From: Zea mays
Lineage: Eukaryota; Streptophyta; Magnoliopsida; Poales; Poaceae
Assembly (NCBI RefSeq): GCF_902167145.1
Contig: NC_050096.1
Location: 198,230,566-198,294,565, forward strand
DNA length: 64,000 nucleotides
Direction: 5' to 3'
Made by a program: the position numbers and the translations under genes. The notes below the pieces were generated by a model. That model was not told where the DNA came from. It made no database searches and was given only the letters and a program-made list of their open reading frames with translations. Each line of letters opens with the position of its first letter. The stretch's first letter is position 1. Below, one piece after another: positions 41,852-53,918 of the stretch.

Positions 41852-44800
41852 TCAACAAAAGAAGTTCCTAGAATCAAGAATATTTAGCTCATGCCTAAGT
41901 TTGTTAAAAGTTTGTTCATCAAGTGGCTTGGTAAAGATATCGGCTAATTGATCCTTAGTATTAATGTATGAAATCTTGATATCTCCCTTTTGTTGGTGAT
42001 CCCTTAAAAAGTGATACCGAATGGCTATGTGTTTAGTGCGGCTATGCTCAACGGGATTATCCGTCATGCGGATTGCACTCTCATTATCACATAGAAGAGG
42101 AACTTTGGTTAATTTGTAACCATAGTCCCTAAGGGTTTGCCTCATCCAAAGTAGTTGCGCGCAACAATGGCCTGCGGCAATGTACTCGGCTTCAGCGGTA
42201 TAAAGAGCGACCGAATTTTGCTTCTTTGAAGCCCAAGACACCAAGGATCTTCCCAAGAACTGGCAGGTCCCCAATGTGCTCTTTCTGTTAATTTTACACC
42301 CTGCCCAATCGGCATCCAAATAACCAATCAAATCAAAAGTGGATCCCCTAGGATACCAAAGCCCAAACTTAGGAGTATAAACTAAATATCTCAAGATTCG
42401 TTTTACGGCCGTAAGGTGAGCTTCCTTAGGGTCGGCTTGGAATCTTGCGCACAAGCATACGGAAAGCATAATATCCGGTCGAGATGCACATAAATAGAGT
42501 AAAGAGCCTATCATCGACCGGTATACCTTTTGATCGACAGATTTACCTCCCTCGTCGAGGTCGAGATGCCCATTGGTTCCCATGGGTGTCTTGATGGGTT
42601 TGGCATCCTTCATTCCAAACTTGCTTAGAATAGCTTGAGTATACTTCGTTTGGCTTAGGAAGGTGCCCTCTTGGAGTTGCTTTACTTGAAATCCTAAGAA
42701 ATACTTCAACTCCCCCATCATTGACATCTCGAATTTTTGTGTCATGATCCTACTAAATTCTTCACATGTAGACTCGTTAGTAGACCCAAATATAATATCA
42801 TCAACATAAATTTGGCATACAAACAAGTCATTTTCAAGAGTTTTAGTGAAGAGTGTAGGATCGGCCTTTCCGACTTTGAAGCCATTAGTGATAAGGAAAT
42901 CTCTAAGGCATTCATACCATGCTCTTGGGGCTTGCTTGAGCCCATAAAGCGCCTTAGAGAGCTTATAGACATGGTTAGGATACTCACTATCTTCAAAGCC
43001 GGGAGGTTGCTCAACATAGACCTCTTCCTTGATTGGTCCATTGAGGAAGGCACTCTTCACGTCCATTTGATAAAGCTTGAAGCCATGGTAAGTAGCATAG
43101 GCCAATAATATACGAATTGACTCAAGCCTAGCTACGGGTGCATAGGTTTCACCGAAATCCAAACCTTCGACTTGGGTGTATCCCTTGGCCACAAGTCGAG
43201 CTTTGTTCCTTGTCACCACACCATGCTCGTCTTGCTTGTTGCGGAAGACCCATTTGGTCCCTACAACATTTTGATTAGGACGTGGAACCAAATGCCATAC
43301 CTCATTCGTAGTGAAGTTGTTGAGCTCCTCTTGCATCGCCACCACCCAATCTGAATCTTGTAGTGCTTCCTCTACCCTGTGTGGCTCAATAGAGGAAACA
43401 AAAGAGTAATGCTCACAAAAATGTGCAACGCGAGATCTAGTGGTTACCCCCTTATGATTGTCGCCGAGGATGGTGTCGACGGGATGATCTTGTTGAATTG
43501 CTTGGTGGACTCTTGGGTGTGGCGGCCTTGGTTCTTCATCCTCCTTGTCTTGATCATTTGCATCTCCCCCTTGATCATTGCCGTCATTTTGAGGTGACTC
43601 ATTTGCTTGATCTTCACCTTCATCAATTTGAGCTTCATCCTCATTTTGAGTTGGTGGGGATGTTTGCATGGAGGAGGATGGTTGATCTTGTGCATTTGGA
43701 GGCTCTTCGGATTCCTTAGGACACACATCCCCAATGGACATGTTCCTAAGCGCGATGCACGAAGCCTCTTCATCACCTATCTCATCAAGATCAACTTGCT
43801 CTACTTGAGAGCCGTTAGTCTCATCAAACACAACGTCACAAGAAACTTCAACTTGTCCAGAGGACTTGTTAAAGACTCTATATGCCCTTGTGTTTGAATC
43901 ATATCCTAGTAAAAAGCCTTCTACAGTCTTAGGAGCAAATTTAGATTTTCTACCTCTTTTAACAAGAATAAAGCATTTGCTACCAAAGACTCTAAAATAT
44001 GAAATATTGGGCTTTTTACCAGTTAGGAGTTCATATGATGTCTTCTTGAGGATTCGGTGTAGATACAACCGGTTGATGGCGTAGCAGGCGGTGTTGACCG
44101 CCTCGGCCCAGAACCGATCCGAAGTCTTGTACTCATCAAGCATGGTTCTTGCCATGTCCAATAGAGTTCTATTCTTCCTCTCCACTACACCATTTTGTTG
44201 TGGGGTGTAGGGAGAAGAGAACTCATGCTTGATGCCCTCCTCCTCAAGAAAGCCTTCAATTTGTGAGTTCTTAAACTTCGTCCCGTTGTCGCTTCTAATT
44301 TTCTTAATCCTTAAGCTGAACTCATTTTGAGCCCGTCTCAAGAATCCCTTTAAAGTCTCTTGAGTGTGAGACTTTTCCTGCAAAAAGAATACCCAAGTGA
44401 AGCGAGAATAATCATCCACAATAACTAGACAGTACTTACTCCCGCCGATGTTTATGTAAGCAATCGGGCCGAATAGATCCATGTGTAGGAGCTCTAGTGG
44501 CCTGTCAGTCGTCATGATGTTCTTGTGTGGATGATGGGCACCAACTTGCTTTCCCGCTTGGCATGCGCTACAAATCCTGTCTTTCTCAAAATGAACATTT
44601 GTTAATCCTAAAATGTGCTCTCCCTTTAGAAGCTTATGAAGATTCTTCATCCCAACATGGGCTAGTCGGCGGTGCCATAACCAACCCATGTTAGTCTTAG
44701 CAATTAAGCAAGTGTCGAGTTCAGCTCTATCAAAATCTACCAAGTATAGCTGACCCTCTAACACTCCCTTAAATGCTATTGAATCATCACTTCTTCTAAA

Positions 44801-45094
44801 GACAGTGACACCTACATCAGTGAATAGACAATTGTAGCCCATTTGACATAATTGAGATACAGAAAGCAAATTGTAATCTAAAGAATCTACAAGAAAAACA
44901 TTGGAAATAGAATGGTTAGGAGATATAGCAATTTTACCCAATCCTTTGACCAAACCTTGATTTCCATCCCCGAATGTGATAGCTCGTTGGGGATCTTGGT
45001 TTTTCTCATAGGAGGAGAACATTTTCTTCTCCCCTGTCATGTGGTTTGTGCACCCGCTGTCGATTATCCAACTTGAGCCTCCGGATGCATAAAC
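41852..45094 (-). CDS. pol: Sirevirus Pol: protease, integrase, RT, RNase H
   Basis: The frame is open for 1080 codons from just after a TAG at 45095-45097. It includes upstream protease sequence with [13 protein letters not shown], so I extend past the first Met at 45040. Integrase follows with HHCC ([13 protein letters not shown], then CSACQAGK), Asp in LLHMDLFGP, Asp in IRSDNGTKF and Glu in [10 protein letters not shown]. An acidic linker is next, then RT with the catalytic [10 protein letters not shown], and RNase H with YLDADWAGC and [12 protein letters not shown]. It ends [12 protein letters not shown] before RT is the copia order. All catalytic residues I can check are present, so Pol may be functional. 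The mechanism that joins it to gag is unclear, because the gag-side frame ends with TAA about 15 bp upstream. Confidence 0.92.
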   Translation of the reverse strand, partial: VYASGGSSWIIDSGCTNHMTGEKKMFSSYEKNQDPQRAITFGDGNQGLVKGLGKIAISPNHSISNVFLVDSLDYNLLSVSQLCQMGYNCLFTDVGVTVFRRSDDSIAFKGVLEGQLYLVDFDRAELDTCLIAKTNMGWLWHRRLAHVGMKNLHKLLKGEHILGLTNVHFEKDRICSACQAGKQVGAHHPHKNIMTTDRPLELLHMDLFGPIAYINIGGSKYCLVIVDDYSRFTWVFFLQEKSHTQETLKGFLRRAQNEFSLRIKKIRSDNGTKFKNSQIEGFLEEEGIKHEFSSPYTPQQNGVVERKNRTLLDMARTMLDEYKTSDRFWAEAVNTACYAINRLYLHRILKKTSYELLTGKKPNISYFRVFGSKCFILVKRGRKSKFAPKTVEGFLLGYDSNTRAYRVFNKSSGQVEVSCDVVFDETNGSQVEQVDLDEIGDEEASCIALRNMSIGDVCPKESEEPPNAQDQPSSSMQTSPPTQNEDEAQIDEGEDQANESPQNDGNDQGGDANDQDKEDEEPRPPHPRVHQAIQQDHPVDTILGDNHKGVTTRSRVAHFCEHYSFVSSIEPHRVEEALQDSDWVVAMQEELNNFTTNEVWHLVPRPNQNVVGTKWVFRNKQDEHGVVTRNKARLVAKGYTQVEGLDFGETYAPVARLESIRILLAYATYHGFKLYQMDVKSAFLNGPIKEEVYVEQPPGFEDSEYPNHVYKLSKALYGLKQAPRAWYECLRDFLITNGFKVGKADPTLFTKTLENDLFVCQIYVDDIIFGSTNESTCEEFSRIMTQKFEMSMMGELKYFLGFQVKQLQEGTFLSQTKYTQAILSKFGMKDAKPIKTPMGTNGHLDLDEGGKSVDQKVYRSMIGSLLYLCASRPDIMLSVCLCARFQADPKEAHLTAVKRILRYLVYTPKFGLWYPRGSTFDLIGYLDADWAGCKINRKSTLGTCQFLGRSLVSWASKKQNSVALYTAEAEYIAAGHCCAQLLWMRQTLRDYGYKLTKVPLLCDNESAIRMTDNPVEHSRTKHIAIRYHFLRDHQQKGDIKISYINTKDQLADIFTKPLDEQTFNKLRHELNILDSRNFFC

Positions 45095-45107
45095 CTACAA
45101 AACATGT

Positions 45108-47736
45108 TTAGTTCTTGACTTTAGGTACCCAAATGGTTTTGGGTCCTTTGGCATTAGAAACAAGAACTTTGGGTACCCAAACACAAGTCTTTGACCCCTT
45201 GTGCTTGCCCCCAACATACTTGGCAACTACCTTGCCGGATTTGTTAGTTAAAACATATGATGCATTAAAAGTTTTAAATGTAATGCTATGTTCATTTGAT
45301 GCACTAGGAGTTTTCCTTTTAGGCAACTTAGCACGGGTTGGTTGCCTAGAACTAGATGTCTCACCCTTATACATAAATGCATGGTTAGGGCCAGAGTGAG
45401 ACTTCCTAGAATGAATTCTCCTAATTTTGCTTTCAGGATAACCGGCAGGGTACAAAATGTAACCCTCGTTATCCTGAGGCATGGGAGCCTTGCCCTTAAC
45501 AAAATTAGACAACTTCTTAGGAGGGGCATTAATTTTGACATTGTCTCCCTGTTGGAAACCAATGCCATCCTTAATGCCAGGGCGTCTCCCTCTATAGAGC
45601 ATGCTTCTAGCAAATTTAAATTTTTCATTTTCTAAGTTGTGCTCGGCAATCTTAGCATCTAGTTTTGCTATATGATCATTTTGTTGTTTAATTAAAGCCA
45701 TGTGATCATGAATAGCATTAACATCAACATCTCTACATCTAGTACAAATAGAAGTGTGCTCAACGGTAGATGTAGAGGGTTTGCAAGATTTTATTTCTAC
45801 AACCTTAGCATGCAATATATCATTTTTAGTTCTAAGGTCGGAAATAGTAGCATTGCAAATATCAAAATCTTTAGCCTTAGCAAGCAATTTTTCATTCTCA
45901 ACCCTAAGGCTAGCAAGAGATATGTTCAATTCTTCAATCTTAGCAAGCAAATCATCATTATTATTTCTAGGATTGGGAATTGAAACATCACAAACATGAG
46001 AATCAACCTTAGCTAGTAAATTAGCATTTTCATTTCTAAGGTTGTCAATTGTCTCATGGCAAGTGCTTAGCTCACTAGATAAGTTTTCACATTTCTCAAC
46101 TTCTAGAGCATAAGCATTTTTAACTTTAACATGCTTCTTGTTTTCTTTAATAAGGAAGTCCTATTGGGAGTCCAAGAGATCATCCTTCTCATGGATAGCA
46201 CTAATCAATTCATTTAACTTCTCTTTTTGTTGCATGTTTAAGTTGGCAAAAAGAGTGTGCAAGTTATCTTCCTCATCACTAGCATTTTCATCACTAGAGG
46301 TTTCATATCTAGTGGAGGGTTTAGATTTAACCTTCTTCTTTTTGCCGTCCTTTGCCATGAGGCACTTGTGGCCGACGTTGGGGAAGAGAAGTCCCTTGGT
46401 GACGGCGATGTTGGCGGCGTCCTCGTCGTCGGAGGAGTCGCTAGAGCTTTCGTTGGAGTCCCACTCGCGACAAACATGGGCATCGCCGCCCTTCTTCTTG
46501 TAGTACCTCTTCTTCTCCCCTTCTTATCGTCGCCCCTGTCACTGTCACTAGAAATAGGACATTTTGCTATAAAGTGACCGGGCTTACCACACTTGTAGCA
46601 AACCTTCTTGGAGCGGGGCTTGTAATCTTTCCCCTCCTTTGCTTGAGGATTAGGCGGAAGCTCTTGATGACGAGTGCCATTTCCTCATTGTCGAGCTTGG
46701 AGGCGTCAATGGGTGTTCTACTTGGTGTAGACTCCTCCTTCTTTTCTTCCGTCGCTTTGAATGCGACCGGTTGAGCTTCCGACGTAGAAGGACCGTCAAG
46801 CTCGTTGATCTTCCGTGAGCCCTTAATCATAAATTCAAAGCTCACAAAATTCCCGATAACTTCTTCGGGGGTCATTAGTGTATATCTTGGGTTGCCACGA
46901 ATTAATTGTACTTGAGTAGGGTTAAGGAAAATGAGTGATCTTAGAATAACCTTAACCACCTCGTGGTCATCCCATTTCTTGCTCCCGAGGTTGCGCACTT
47001 GGTTCACCAAGGTTTTGAGCCGGTTGTACATATCTTGTGGCTCCTCCCCTTGGCGAAGACGGAAGCGACCGAGCTCCCCCTCGATCGTTTCTCGCTTGGT
47101 GATCTTGGTGAGTTCATCACCCTCGTGCGCGGTCTTGAGCACGTCCCAAACTTCCTTGGCGCTTTTTAATCCTTGCACCTTATTGTACTCCTCCCTACTT
47201 AGAGAAGCGAGGAGTATGGTTGTGGCTTGGGAGTTGAAGTGCTCGATTTGTGCCACCTCGTCCTCATCATAATCCTCATCCCCTACGGATGGTACATGTG
47301 CTCCAAACTCAACAACATTCCATATACTTTTGTGGAGTGAGGTTAGATGAAATTTCATTAAATCACTCCACCTAGCATAATCTTCACCGTCAAAGGTTGG
47401 TGGTTTGCCTAATGGAACGGAAAGTAATGGAGTATGTCTAGAAGTGCGAGGGTAGTGTAAGGGGATCTTACTAAACTTCTTGCACTCATGGCGCTTAGAA
47501 GTTATGGAGGGCGCGTCAGAGCCGGAGGTAGATGGTGATGAGGTGTCGGTCTCGTAGTAGACCACCTTCCTCATTTTCTTTTTCTTGTCGCCACTCCGAT
47601 GCGACTTGTGGGAGGAGGCCTTCTTGTCCTTCCCTTTCTTTTTGTTGCGGGACTCTTCCGATGAAGCCTTCCCGTGGCTTGTAGCGGGCTTGTCGCCGGT
47701 CTCCATCTCCTTCTTGGCGTGTTCTCCCGACATCAC
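45108..47736 (-). pseudogene. gag: Sirevirus Gag with frameshifts and a stop
   Basis: It starts at ATG 47736 (or 47733). A Lys-rich N-terminal part precedes the copia gag core (LGKPPTFDGEDYARWSDLMKFH). Near 46640 the frame shifts. The other frame carries the CCHC knuckle (CYKCGKPGHFIAKC, about 46570-46610). A second shift near 46510-46530 leads to a frame with FPNVGHKCLMAKDGKKKK sequence. A TAG at 46161-46163 then interrupts a long coiled-coil C-terminal region, which runs on to 45108. Long coiled-coil gag C-termini are typical of Sireviruses. At least three lesions make this gag non-functional while pol stays open. Confidence 0.85.
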
Positions 47737-47766
47737 TTCGAGCGGTTAGGCTCTAATGAAGCACCG

Positions 47767-47779
47767 GGCTTTGATACCA
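47767..47779 (-). other. Primer binding site of the Sirevirus
   Basis: TGGTATCAAAGCC on the minus strand lies two bases from the LTR end. It resembles the initiator-tRNA-Met complement. Confidence 0.8.
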
Positions 47780-47781
47780 AT

Positions 47782-49060
47782 TGAAAGTCGCCTAGAGGGG
47801 GGGTGAATAGGGCGAAACTGAAATTCTCAAAAATAATTACAACTACAAGCCGGGTTAGAGTTAGAAATATAATCGAGTCCGCGAGAGAGGATGCAAAAAC
47901 AAATCGCAAGCAAATAAGGAGTGAGACAAGTGGATTTGTTTTACCGAGGTTCGGTTCTCACAAACCTACTCCGCGTTGAGGTGGTCACAAAGACCGGGTC
48001 TCTTTCAACCCTTTCCCTCTCTCAAACGGTCCCTCGGACCGAGTGAGCTTTTCTTCTCAATCACTTGGAACACAAAGTTCCCACAAGGACCACCACAAGA
48101 TTGGTGTCTCTTGCCTCAATTACAAGTGAGTTTGATCGCAATGAAGAATCAAAGAAAGAAGAAAGCAATCCAAGCGCAAGAGCTCGAAAGAACACAAGCA
48201 AATCTCTCTCACTAATCACTAAGGCGTTGTGTGGAATTTGGAGAGGATTTGATCACTTGGGTGTGTCTAGAATTGAATGCTAGAGCTCTTGTAAGTGGTT
48301 GAAGTAGGAAAACTTGGATGATTTGAATGTGGGGTGGTTGGGGGTATTTATAGCCCCAACCACCAAACTAGCCGTTTGGTGGGGCTGTCTGTCGCATGGT
48401 GCACCGGACATGTCCGGTGCGCCAGCCACGTCACCAAGGCCGTTGGGTTCCGACCGTTGGAGCTTTGTCTTCTGGGCCCGCCTGGATGTCCGGTGGCACA
48501 CCGGACATGTACTGTAGAGTGTCCGTTGTGCCAGCGCGCGCGTGCCTGACTTCTGCGCGCTTCTGGCGCGCATTAAATGCGCCTGCAGGTGACCGTTGGC
48601 GCGAAGTAGTCGTTGCTCCGCTGGCTCACCGGACAGTCCGGTGCACACCGGACAGTCCGGTGAATTATAGCGGAGCGAATTCCCGAGGCTGGCGAGTTCC
48701 AGAGCCGCTCTTCCTTGGGGCACCGGACACTGTCCGGTGTACACCGGACAGTCCGGTGAATTATAGCGGAGTGCCTCTGGCTTTTCCCGAAGGTGAAGAG
48801 TTCAGCGCTAAGTCCCCTGGTGCACCGGACACTGTCCGGTGGCACACCAGAGAGTCCGGTGCGCCAGACCAGGGCACACTTCGGTTATCCCTTTGCTCTT
48901 TTGTTGAACCCAATCCTTGGTCTTTTTATTGGCTAAGTGTGAACCTTTGACACCTGTATAACTTATACACTAGAGCAAACTAGTTAGTCCAATTATTTGT
49001 GTTGGGCAATTCAACCACCAAAATCAATTAGGAATTAGGTGTAAGCCTAATTCCCTTTCA
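47782..49060 (-). repeat. 5' LTR of the Sirevirus (1279 bp)
   Basis: It has the same ends as the 3' LTR. It lacks about 20 bp near 48408 and about 20 bp near 48830 within the palindrome array, consistent with slippage or unequal exchange among repeats. TATA box at 48345-48352. Confidence 0.9.
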
Positions 49061-49065
49061 CAAGT

Positions 49066-49149
49066 ATCTTTTTTCCCGCCGAAGATCCATGAGATGAAGA
49101 CATTGTCTGAAAACAATAACAACGAATGTCGAAGCTACAACCGAAGAAT
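49066..49149 (+). repeat. LTR fragment starting TGTTGGGGCC, right part
   Basis: This short sequence continues the fragment broken at 39730, after the second CAAGT (49061-49065). It is broken again by chromovirus B at 49150. The remainder of this older element should lie beyond the window. Confidence 0.45.
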
Positions 49150-52100
49150 TGTAACACCCCAGGTGTTACTCAGGGTGTCCACCCAGGGCTACACCATTTA
49201 AACCTACTATCACATGTGGGTTAGTTTGAGCAAAATACATCAAACTTAGATTTCAAGGTCCTAAGCAAGTGCAACCCATCTTGGATATCATACCCTAACT
49301 TATCATGCACATCTAAAGGGGGGAATTGCCCAAAACCCTAAAGCAAACCCCTTTGGACAATGGGAACCCTAGATGTAAGTATGACCAAAAGGTCATGAAA
49401 ACCTTATGATCATGGCTTGGGCCAAATACAAAAGTTGTAGTACACTTAATAACCTACAAATAACAGTAAGAAAGTAACCCCAAAAAGATTTCAGAAAAGC
49501 CCCAAAAGGTTCACCAAAGGTTTGAGCACAAAAGAAAAATCAGAAATTGCCTAAGTCCAAAACTAACCTTTGGCCAAAGATCACACATGTGCACCCTCAT
49601 TCAAACTTCAAAACACTTCGACCCAATTGACAAAGTGGTGCCAAATTAACCCTAGAATGCCCTGGAAAAAGTTGACACCTACCCTAAGAAGTTTGACACG
49701 ACTTGGCACCATTTTTGTCTCGGTTTGGACATCTCTGACATAGCCGACTTCCCACCCCCATATCTCTCTAACCCGACCACATCTACCCTTGGAACTCACA
49801 TGAACTAGGTAGCTCTAGGTGCAGGGAAGAGATCTCTCACAGGCTCTAGGGCAAGATTCGTACGTTTTGGCCGCTCAGCAGAGGGAAGAACACGGGCAGA
49901 AGCAAAGAGCCACGTGTTCGACGCGCTCTGAGCTCGCCAGAGCACGCCCGCGCGCGCCCCCGCGTGCCCCGCGTCGCACCAAAGCCAAGCCGGCGCCATG
50001 GCCCGCGCCCGCGCCTATAAATCCCCCAGGGACTTCGACCGTACCCCTCCGCACGCGCTCGACCTCACCGGAGCCCAAACCCGCCGGCGTTTGCCCGTGC
50101 ACGGCGTGTCCGCGGCCGCCTGATCCCCCTGCCACCGTAGACCGGCCAACAAACCCTTCCCAACCCCGTTCGACCCTCGGAGAAGACTGAGCACACCTCG
50201 GTGAAGCTCCCCGAGCGAGGAATCGGAGTTTGCTTCGCCGGAGAGGCCAGTCCACGGTCGCCGGACTCCACCCGACCGCCGGCGAGCGTAGACCGGGTAA
50301 TCCTCTGCTCCATTCCTCGATTCCTTGTGCACACAGCCTCTACGTCACCCCGTGAAGCTCACTGTGCCATTGGATTGAACTAGGTCGCTGTGGTTTGGCC
50401 GGAACACCCGCCGCCGACGAGAGCACCCGCCTGCGCACGTGGACCGTACGATTCCAGCCACCCCCGCCGTCGAGCCATACACCGTTGTGACTGCCAGGAC
50501 CTCCCGGAGCCAACCCCACCCCTCGTCGGACTTCTCTCACCGCCGGTAAGCTGCGCCGCCCTTTTCTTTCTCGCGGGTACTGTTTAAACCTAGGGAGGGA
50601 CTGCGGGGGAGAAGAAGAGAAAGCTAGGGGGTTTTGCGCAATGTCAGTGACTCGGAGAAATAGTAGCGCGGGGGTATAATTGAGAGAGTTAGTTTGGAAA
50701 TAACCCAAGGACCCCGGTGCAAAGTGGTTTTCCAGGAAACCTTTTATTAAATCTGATTTAAAATTTAAACAGAACTTGAATAATTCATATCTTCTGTTTT
50801 ATTCATCCAAATTGAGTCAAACCAATTTTGTAAGATCTTAAATAATATAAACTACTTAAGAAAAATATAAAACCCCTATGTGCTATAGAAAACTTTAGGG
50901 TTTTGATTTAATTATTGTTTTGGCCAAAAGTTAAATAATAGGAAGAAAAATAGTTGCACTAATTAACTAAGGCTAAGAAAATTTGGAGAAGTGCATGACC
51001 ACCTACTGATCTATTTAAAAATGATTAACCCCTCTGTACACCCCATTAAGGTAGAATTTGCCATTTATTTCACATTGTGCTTAAAGTTAAAGAAAATAAG
51101 AAAGGTGATGTAATTAAGAAACCAGGGGGCACCCTTATTTTTGTTAGTCTACTTATTCAATATAGTTCACTAGAAAAATCTATTATACTCTGGTTTAGTA
51201 CAAAATAATTAGGATACCTTTTATTTTAAGAAAACAAGGAAAACTTAGAAACACCCTAGAAAAATAACCCTAAGATGAAAACACCCCAAACCTTGGGATA
51301 ATTAATGTTTTATTATTAAAAACTTAGGAAAAATTAGAAATCTGATGTTTGACATTTTTCAAATAGCAAGGCAGTAGAAAGTGCCTTTTGGCATTAAACT
51401 TTGGAAAATCACAACTAAATAACCATCCCTTAGCTTTCTGTGATTTTTGGCACAGAAGCTTATTATTATTGTTAGATGCCAACAAAATAACCCTTAGGAC
51501 AGAACCCACCCCTAGTTAAGAGTTGTAGTACAAAGTGGCCCATTTACACAACTTTTGTTATTTTTGTCTAAAGCATAGCCTTTTTATTTTTGAACCTCAA
51601 ATTCCTAGAACGGGCTATATTGACCAATGGCAAGCCACTGTAATTTTTACAGAATTTTTGGAAAAAGTTAATTCACTGTTGTAGTTCAAACCTACACTAG
51701 AATTCATAAATAGAAAATAAAGAAAGGGAAAATGAATAATGGAAATTAGTGTCATCCTAAAACCCTTTGTAAATTGTCCACTGAAATATATAAAGGAAAT
51801 ACCAATCCACTATGCTTATCCTTAACAAAACCTAAACCTAGAGTGATAAGGATAAACCACTAAAAGCCACGTCTGACCAATGAACCCTAAGTTGCCAACT
51901 AACTTAGTTTTTCTTCCTTTAGCATAATGTTATTAAATCCTGCATAATCATGACATACATATTCATTGCATTTCGATAGACTGTAACCTCGCTGACGGAG
52001 AGTACGTCCTCGTGCCGGAGCAAGGAGCTGCTCAGGAGGTAGCCCCGGATCCAGCACCAGAGCTTGCACCAGAGGATCTGCCTGCCACTGCTTTGGAAGG

Positions 52101-53498
52101 CAAACCCCGGTTTATGCATAACCTGTTATTTATGTTATTTTACTACACTTAATGATTGTAGGATTGATTGTGCACTTAGGTGTAGGAGTTGTTTGAAACC
52201 CTAGTTGCATGATCTCAGGAATCCTTTTGAGATGAATACTAGTATGCTAGATCGAGGTAGTTGCTTTATTAATTAGGATCTCGGTAGAAGTCGAGTGATT
52301 TTTCTAGCACTCGCGCGAGGTCAGGAAATTGGTTGTATCCACTTTCTTCTCATAATGATGCTGGTTGTGGACAACAAATCCATGGGGATTGGTTGTCCAC
52401 GGAATAAAAATTTGAATAAGGATTAAGGTGTGGTACCGTGAGTCAAGCGTTTGAACGTACTAAACACATACCGAGAAATATGGTAAATCGGTAAGCCTAG
52501 TACCTGAGTGAACCTGCCCGCAGACTTTACCCCTCACGCGACCTGAGACATGGTCTCCCATTCCGGTTATGGTGGGTACAAGTGCGGTCACTGCACGATG
52601 GCAGTCGGGGTTAGTGAGGCATTGTACGCCAAGGCGGTGAGCCCTGATCTGTTGCCAGGGAATCGATGGGGACGGTTGATGTGTGTGGGGACGGAGTGCC
52701 CCTACACGTCGTGTGTTTAGGTTTACCTTGCAAGGATAAAACTCGATTCGAATCGTCTGCTTCTCGCAGCTAATGAGACTGCTTGATCCATGCTGCTACA
52801 TTGAGTAACAAGTGGAAATATGATGAGTTGATACAAGATGTTGATTGCTAAAAATGTTTGCTACTATGTATGAGTAGTTAGTACATATTTAGCCTTAAGA
52901 GAGTCACACTTAAATTTGACAAAGTTAAAACTTGATTTAGAAACTCAGCTAGTTCTTTTGGCAACCAAACCCCACAGCCAAACATCTGCATGTCTAGAGG
53001 TAGAGGAGTAGACTCCTCACACCGGGTAAGTCTAGCTGAGTATTAGTATACTCAGCCTTGCTTGTGGCATAATTTTACAGGTTCTTTGGAGGACATGGTT
53101 GCTGGAGTGAGTTGGCCGTCCATCTTGCCACCGGGTTGGACTGTCGAGTGGGACCCCGCCTCGGCCGAGGAGGAGCATGAGGAGTGATGGGACAGGCTTC
53201 CCCATCCCTCCATTTATCTATCGTTAGTTTTATTCCACTGCACTTCGAACAATGATGACTACTTTTGCAAAACTCCGATGGTGATGTAATAATTTAATAC
53301 TCCTTAATGTATGGTTTTATGCTTTATTGTATTTGCTTTGTGACTCACCTTCGAGTGAGATTGTGGTACTTGATCCTGTCAGTGGCCGCGTCGGACTAGA
53401 TCCGAGGGATTGACGGGTTATTCCCATTTAAGTGTGGTCTAGCCTCTAAGGTGGGACTTAGGCACTTAAGTCAGAATAATTCGGGCAGTTTCGCCACA
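49150..53498 (+). repeat. 5' LTR of chromovirus B (4349 bp)
   Basis: It starts TGTAACACC with the same terminal inverted repeat and ends CGCCACA. TATAAAT is at 50016-50022. The GC-rich leader, AT-rich middle and coding-like segments (from 51980, and 53081-53187) are all present. Confidence 0.9.
50016..50022 (+). promoter_or_regulatory. LTR TATA box, chromovirus B
   Basis: GCGCCTATAAATCC, at the equivalent site to 5699 in copy A. Confidence 0.6.
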
Positions 53499-53500
53499 GC

Positions 53501-53512
53501 TGGTATCGGAGC
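53501..53512 (+). other. Primer binding site, chromovirus B
   Basis: TGGTATCGGAGC two bases after the LTR end, identical to copy A. The leader to 53918 shows no gene. Confidence 0.85.
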
Positions 53513-53918
53513 TTGTACCACCACAGAGGAATCAATAAAATATAAATACCATCCTTTTCCAAAGTAAAACTTGATAGAAACAATGTTGGATAGATCGTAG
53601 GATGATCAGGACAGACCTAGGACATGAAGCCTTAGGATGATAGAGGGGTAGTTAGGTGGCTAAGTGATTAAGCCCTACAGGCTACTATAAGGGATGAGAG
53701 TTCTTCCCTATTCCCTTTACATTGATGTGAGGTCGTTCAGGACGAGCATGCATGCATTCTTAAATTAAAACAAATGGATAATTGGGTAAGGACTTTAATA
53801 CAAAATGATGACCAACTAAGTACCCTAGTACCATTGTTATATTTAGAGAGAGGCTGAGTTGTGTTTCCTTTTTCTTTTTATAACTCTTTTTCTTTTACTT
53901 ACGCTTAACCGTACACAG

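Larger units (their letters stand above)
39731..49060 (-). mobile_element. Sirevirus (Ty1/copia, Opie/Ji-like), complete, TSD CAAGT
   Basis: This is a 9.3-kb minus-strand element. Its 5' LTR is 47782-49060, then PBS 47767-47779, gag 47736-45108, pol 45094-41852, a 3' non-coding region with repeated purine tracts, and the 3' LTR 39731-41051. CAAGT flanks both sides. The LTR start TGAAAGGGAATTAGG (minus strand) and the CACCGGACAGTCCGGTG palindromes fit maize Opie/Ji. The LTRs differ mainly by two missing repeat blocks of about 20 bp plus scattered substitutions. This is younger than the element it landed in. Confidence 0.92.

Noticed and set aside
53859..53918. 20-residue hydrophobic N-terminal extension of the upstream ORF in chromovirus B
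   Set aside because: It looks like a signal peptide, but it is leader sequence not kept as coding in copy A. The shared ATG is 53919.
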